DNA of 64,000 bases from Aliiglaciecola sp041538045 (GTDB lineage Bacteria > Pseudomonadota > Gammaproteobacteria > Enterobacterales > Alteromonadaceae), in the NCBI RefSeq assembly GCF_041538045.1, contig NZ_JBGOSE010000009.1, positions 1-64,000 on the forward strand. Reading direction: 5' to 3'. Under the pieces are notes generated by a model. It was not told the origin of the DNA. It made no database searches and worked only from the letters and a program-made list of their open reading frames with translations. Both the position numbers and the translations under genes were made by a program. Each line of letters begins with the position of its first letter. Within the stretch, counting starts at the first letter, position 1. This document shows, piece after piece, positions 62,378 to 64,000 of this stretch.

Positions 62378-63184
62378 ATGTTTAAAAGTATTACCAAGTC
62401 ATGCCTTGCGGTCACTATTAGTGCCGTTTTTCTTGCGGCGTGTTCCACCTCTCCAACCGGAAGATCGCAATTAAAACTGTATTCTAAAGATCAGTTAGCC
62501 AATATGGGTACTCAGGCTTTCGATGGCATGAAAATAGAACAAAAAGTATCCCAGCAAGGGGTCGATAATCAATACGTTTCTTGCGTAGCCAGTTTCATCA
62601 CCAAACACGTGCCCAATAGTGTGTTTGATGGTCAGTGGGAGTTGGTGGTTTTTGAAGATGATCAAGTGAATGCGTTTGCATTACCTGGCGGAAAAATTGG
62701 TGTGTACACCGGACTACTTAAAGTTGCACAAAACCAAGATCAATTAGCTGCCGTAATCGGCCACGAAGTAGGTCATGTTATTGCTGAGCACGGAAATGAA
62801 AGAATGTCGAATACAACCCTCATCGGCTTAGGTCTAGAAGCGACAAATCAAATTCTTAATGCGAAACAAGTGACAAACAGCAACATGATTATGGCAGGTA
62901 TAGGTTTAGGTCTGCAGGTTGGAGTGCAATTACCTTTCAGCCGTACTCATGAAACAGAGGCTGATCTGATAGGGTTAGAATTAATGGCTAGAGCTGGTTT
63001 CGACCCCACCCAATCAGTTGAGTTGTGGAAGAATATGGACAAAGCAAGTAAAGGACAACGAACCTCCGAGTTTATGTCAACTCACCCGTCTCCTGCTACA
63101 CGCATTGAAACCTTGAGCGTTAATATGTCGGCTGCACAATCATTGGCAAATCAAGCAAGTGACAATCCAAACTGTTCAATATAA
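62378..63184 (+). CDS. loiP: M48-family metalloprotease lipoprotein LoiP (YggG)
   Basis: A 268-residue zinc metalloprotease lipoprotein. The lipobox is FLAAC with Cys22. The zinc motif is HEVGH at 129-133 within AAVIGHEVGHVIAEHGNE, and the third ligand lies in THETEADLIGLEL (Glu192 and Asp196). Further motifs are NAFALPGGKIGVYTGLL and STHPSPATRIETL. It belongs to the LoiP/YggG type of outer-membrane protease, which cleaves damaged or misfolded envelope proteins. In E. coli loiP lies next to tktA, and here it is near tkt and metK, supporting the call. Confidence 0.9.
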   Translation: MFKSITKSCLAVTISAVFLAACSTSPTGRSQLKLYSKDQLANMGTQAFDGMKIEQKVSQQGVDNQYVSCVASFITKHVPNSVFDGQWELVVFEDDQVNAFALPGGKIGVYTGLLKVAQNQDQLAAVIGHEVGHVIAEHGNERMSNTTLIGLGLEATNQILNAKQVTNSNMIMAGIGLGLQVGVQLPFSRTHETEADLIGLELMARAGFDPTQSVELWKNMDKASKGQRTSEFMSTHPSPATRIETLSVNMSAAQSLANQASDNPNCSI

Positions 63185-63210
63185 TGTAGACAGAACGCTA
63201 AATTTTGAAC

Positions 63211-63239
63211 AAAAAAAATGCCGCTAATTGCGGCATTTT
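63211..63239. terminator. Bidirectional terminator between loiP and mscS
   Basis: AATGCCGC (63217-63224) and GCGGCATT (63230-63237) form an 8-bp stem with a 5-base loop. An A-run precedes it and a short T-run follows, so it can end both convergent transcripts. Confidence 0.88.
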
Positions 63240-63255
63240 CTTTCAAATTAACAGA

Positions 63256-64000
63256 TTATGACTCTTCTGTTTTATGCAAGTGAACATCCATTTGTGGGAA
63301 TGGAATGCTAATGCCTTCTTGGTCAAAGCGAAGTTTAACCGCTTCAGTGAAGTCAAATTTAACTGCCCAGTAATCTGCAGAAGCAACCCAAGGACGAACA
63401 ATAAAGTTCACACTGCTATCAGCCAATTCTGAAACAGCAACCGTAGGCTCAGGATCTTTAAGAATACGCTCATCAGCATTTACCATCTCAAGTAACACTT
63501 CTTTCGCTTTCTTAAGATCAGCATCATAGCCAATACCAACAACCATATCTACTCGACGAGTATCTTTTGCTGAAACGTTTACGATGTTGCCGCTGTAAAT
63601 AGCACCATTTGGCACAATGATCTCTTTGTTATCAGGTGTTATCATCACAGTAGTGAAGATCGTGATATCTTTAACTACACCTGCTGTACCAGCAGCTTCG
63701 ATGAAGTTTCCGCGTGTAAACGGACGGAAAACTAACAACATTACGCCGGCAGCAAAATTCTGTAGAGAACCTTGAAGTGACAAACCAATTGCCAAGCCTG
63801 CAGCACCCAAAATAGCGACTAGTGATGTAGTATCTACGCCAAGTTGATCTAACGATGCAACGATAACAAACAACATCAATACAGCATTCAGAATGGCCTT
63901 TAAAAAGTCCACCAACATATCGTCATATTTAGAGCGAGCCATTACCTTACCAAATACATTGATAAGAATTCCAACAACCATTTTACCAATAATGTAAATG
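63256..64000 (-). CDS. mscS: MscS-family mechanosensitive channel, partial at the window edge
   Basis: The C-terminal part of an MscS channel; the frame stays open past the Met at 63981 to the window end, so the N-terminus with the first membrane helices is outside. Present are the pore helix TM3 with the glycine/alanine-rich AILGAAGLAIGLSLQGSLQNFAAGVMLLVFRPF, then the beta domain (NGAIYSGNIVNVSAKDTRRVDMVVGI) and the alpha/beta cytosolic vestibule ending PFPQMDVHLHK. Close to E. coli MscS (286 residues). It opens under membrane tension to release solutes on osmotic downshock. It converges with loiP. Confidence 0.94.
   Translation of the reverse strand, partial: IYIIGKMVVGILINVFGKVMARSKYDDMLVDFLKAILNAVLMLFVIVASLDQLGVDTTSLVAILGAAGLAIGLSLQGSLQNFAAGVMLLVFRPFTRGNFIEAAGTAGVVKDITIFTTVMITPDNKEIIVPNGAIYSGNIVNVSAKDTRRVDMVVGIGYDADLKKAKEVLLEMVNADERILKDPEPTVAVSELADSSVNFIVRPWVASADYWAVKFDFTEAVKLRFDQEGISIPFPQMDVHLHKTEES

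Noticed and set aside
1..64000. CRISPR arrays, tRNA or rRNA genes, insertion sequences
   Set aside because: No regularly spaced repeats, no cloverleaf or rRNA-like sequence and no transposase-like frames were found by eye; a covariance search for tRNAs would settle the point.

Overview
This window reads as chromosomal DNA from a marine gammaproteobacterium of the order Alteromonadales (a Paraglaciecola, Glaciecola or Alteromonas-like organism). The inference rests on four things: AT-leaning gammaproteobacterial housekeeping genes (recA, mutS, pyrG, eno, leuABCD, cca, srmB, ppk, epd, tkt, metK), long PstC and PstA permeases with large inserts, a PrsK/PrsR pair of the exosortase/PEP-CTERM type, and a TonB-dependent receptor locus. 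I saw no tRNA, rRNA, CRISPR array, transposase or prophage. Genes are densely packed on both strands and most ends carry visible hairpin terminators.

Left end (1-8.6 kb): a probable uptake and processing locus. It holds a TonB-dependent receptor, a TauE/SafE anion exporter and a Tat-exported aminotransferase on the minus strand, a divergent LysR regulator, and a second Tat-exported aminotransferase converging from the left. Degraded copies of the end of the first-strand aminotransferase lie between the two enzymes. From 8.2 to 11.9 kb there is a set of small envelope and stress proteins: a yqjD/yqjE-like set, a small YqaE/Pmp3 protein, a DUF2383 four-helix protein and a membrane-anchored endonuclease/exonuclease/phosphatase-fold protein.

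From 12 to 34.8 kb is core information processing and metabolism. recA has a clear LexA box and is followed by pncC, mutS, pyrG and eno. The leucine operon leuABCD is preceded by a Leu-rich leader peptide and a complete attenuator. Then come an HD-GYP protein with a degenerate HD motif, a GspB/GspA pair in which GspB carries the same N-terminal domain as the HD-GYP neighbour, cca, srmB, a GGDEF-EAL protein that appears to start at AUU, and thymidine kinase.

From 34.8 to 42.8 kb lie the PrsR/PrsK two-component pair with a KAS III-like enzyme, an ECF sigma / anti-sigma / coiled-coil protein operon, and OxyR. From 42.9 to 54.8 kb is a phosphate island: PiT transporter with its DUF47 partner behind a good Pho box, then pstC-pstA-pstB-phoU without pstS, facing a gcvR-like gene, ppk and ppx. 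These genes together import phosphate, sense its supply and store or release polyphosphate.

The right end (54.9-64 kb) carries the glycolysis / pentose phosphate set tkt-epd-pgk-fda (erythrose-4-phosphate for PLP synthesis, lower glycolysis, aldolase), metK behind a tandem MetJ operator, a frameshifted small lipoprotein, the M48 protease LoiP, and the C-terminal part of an MscS channel running off the window edge.
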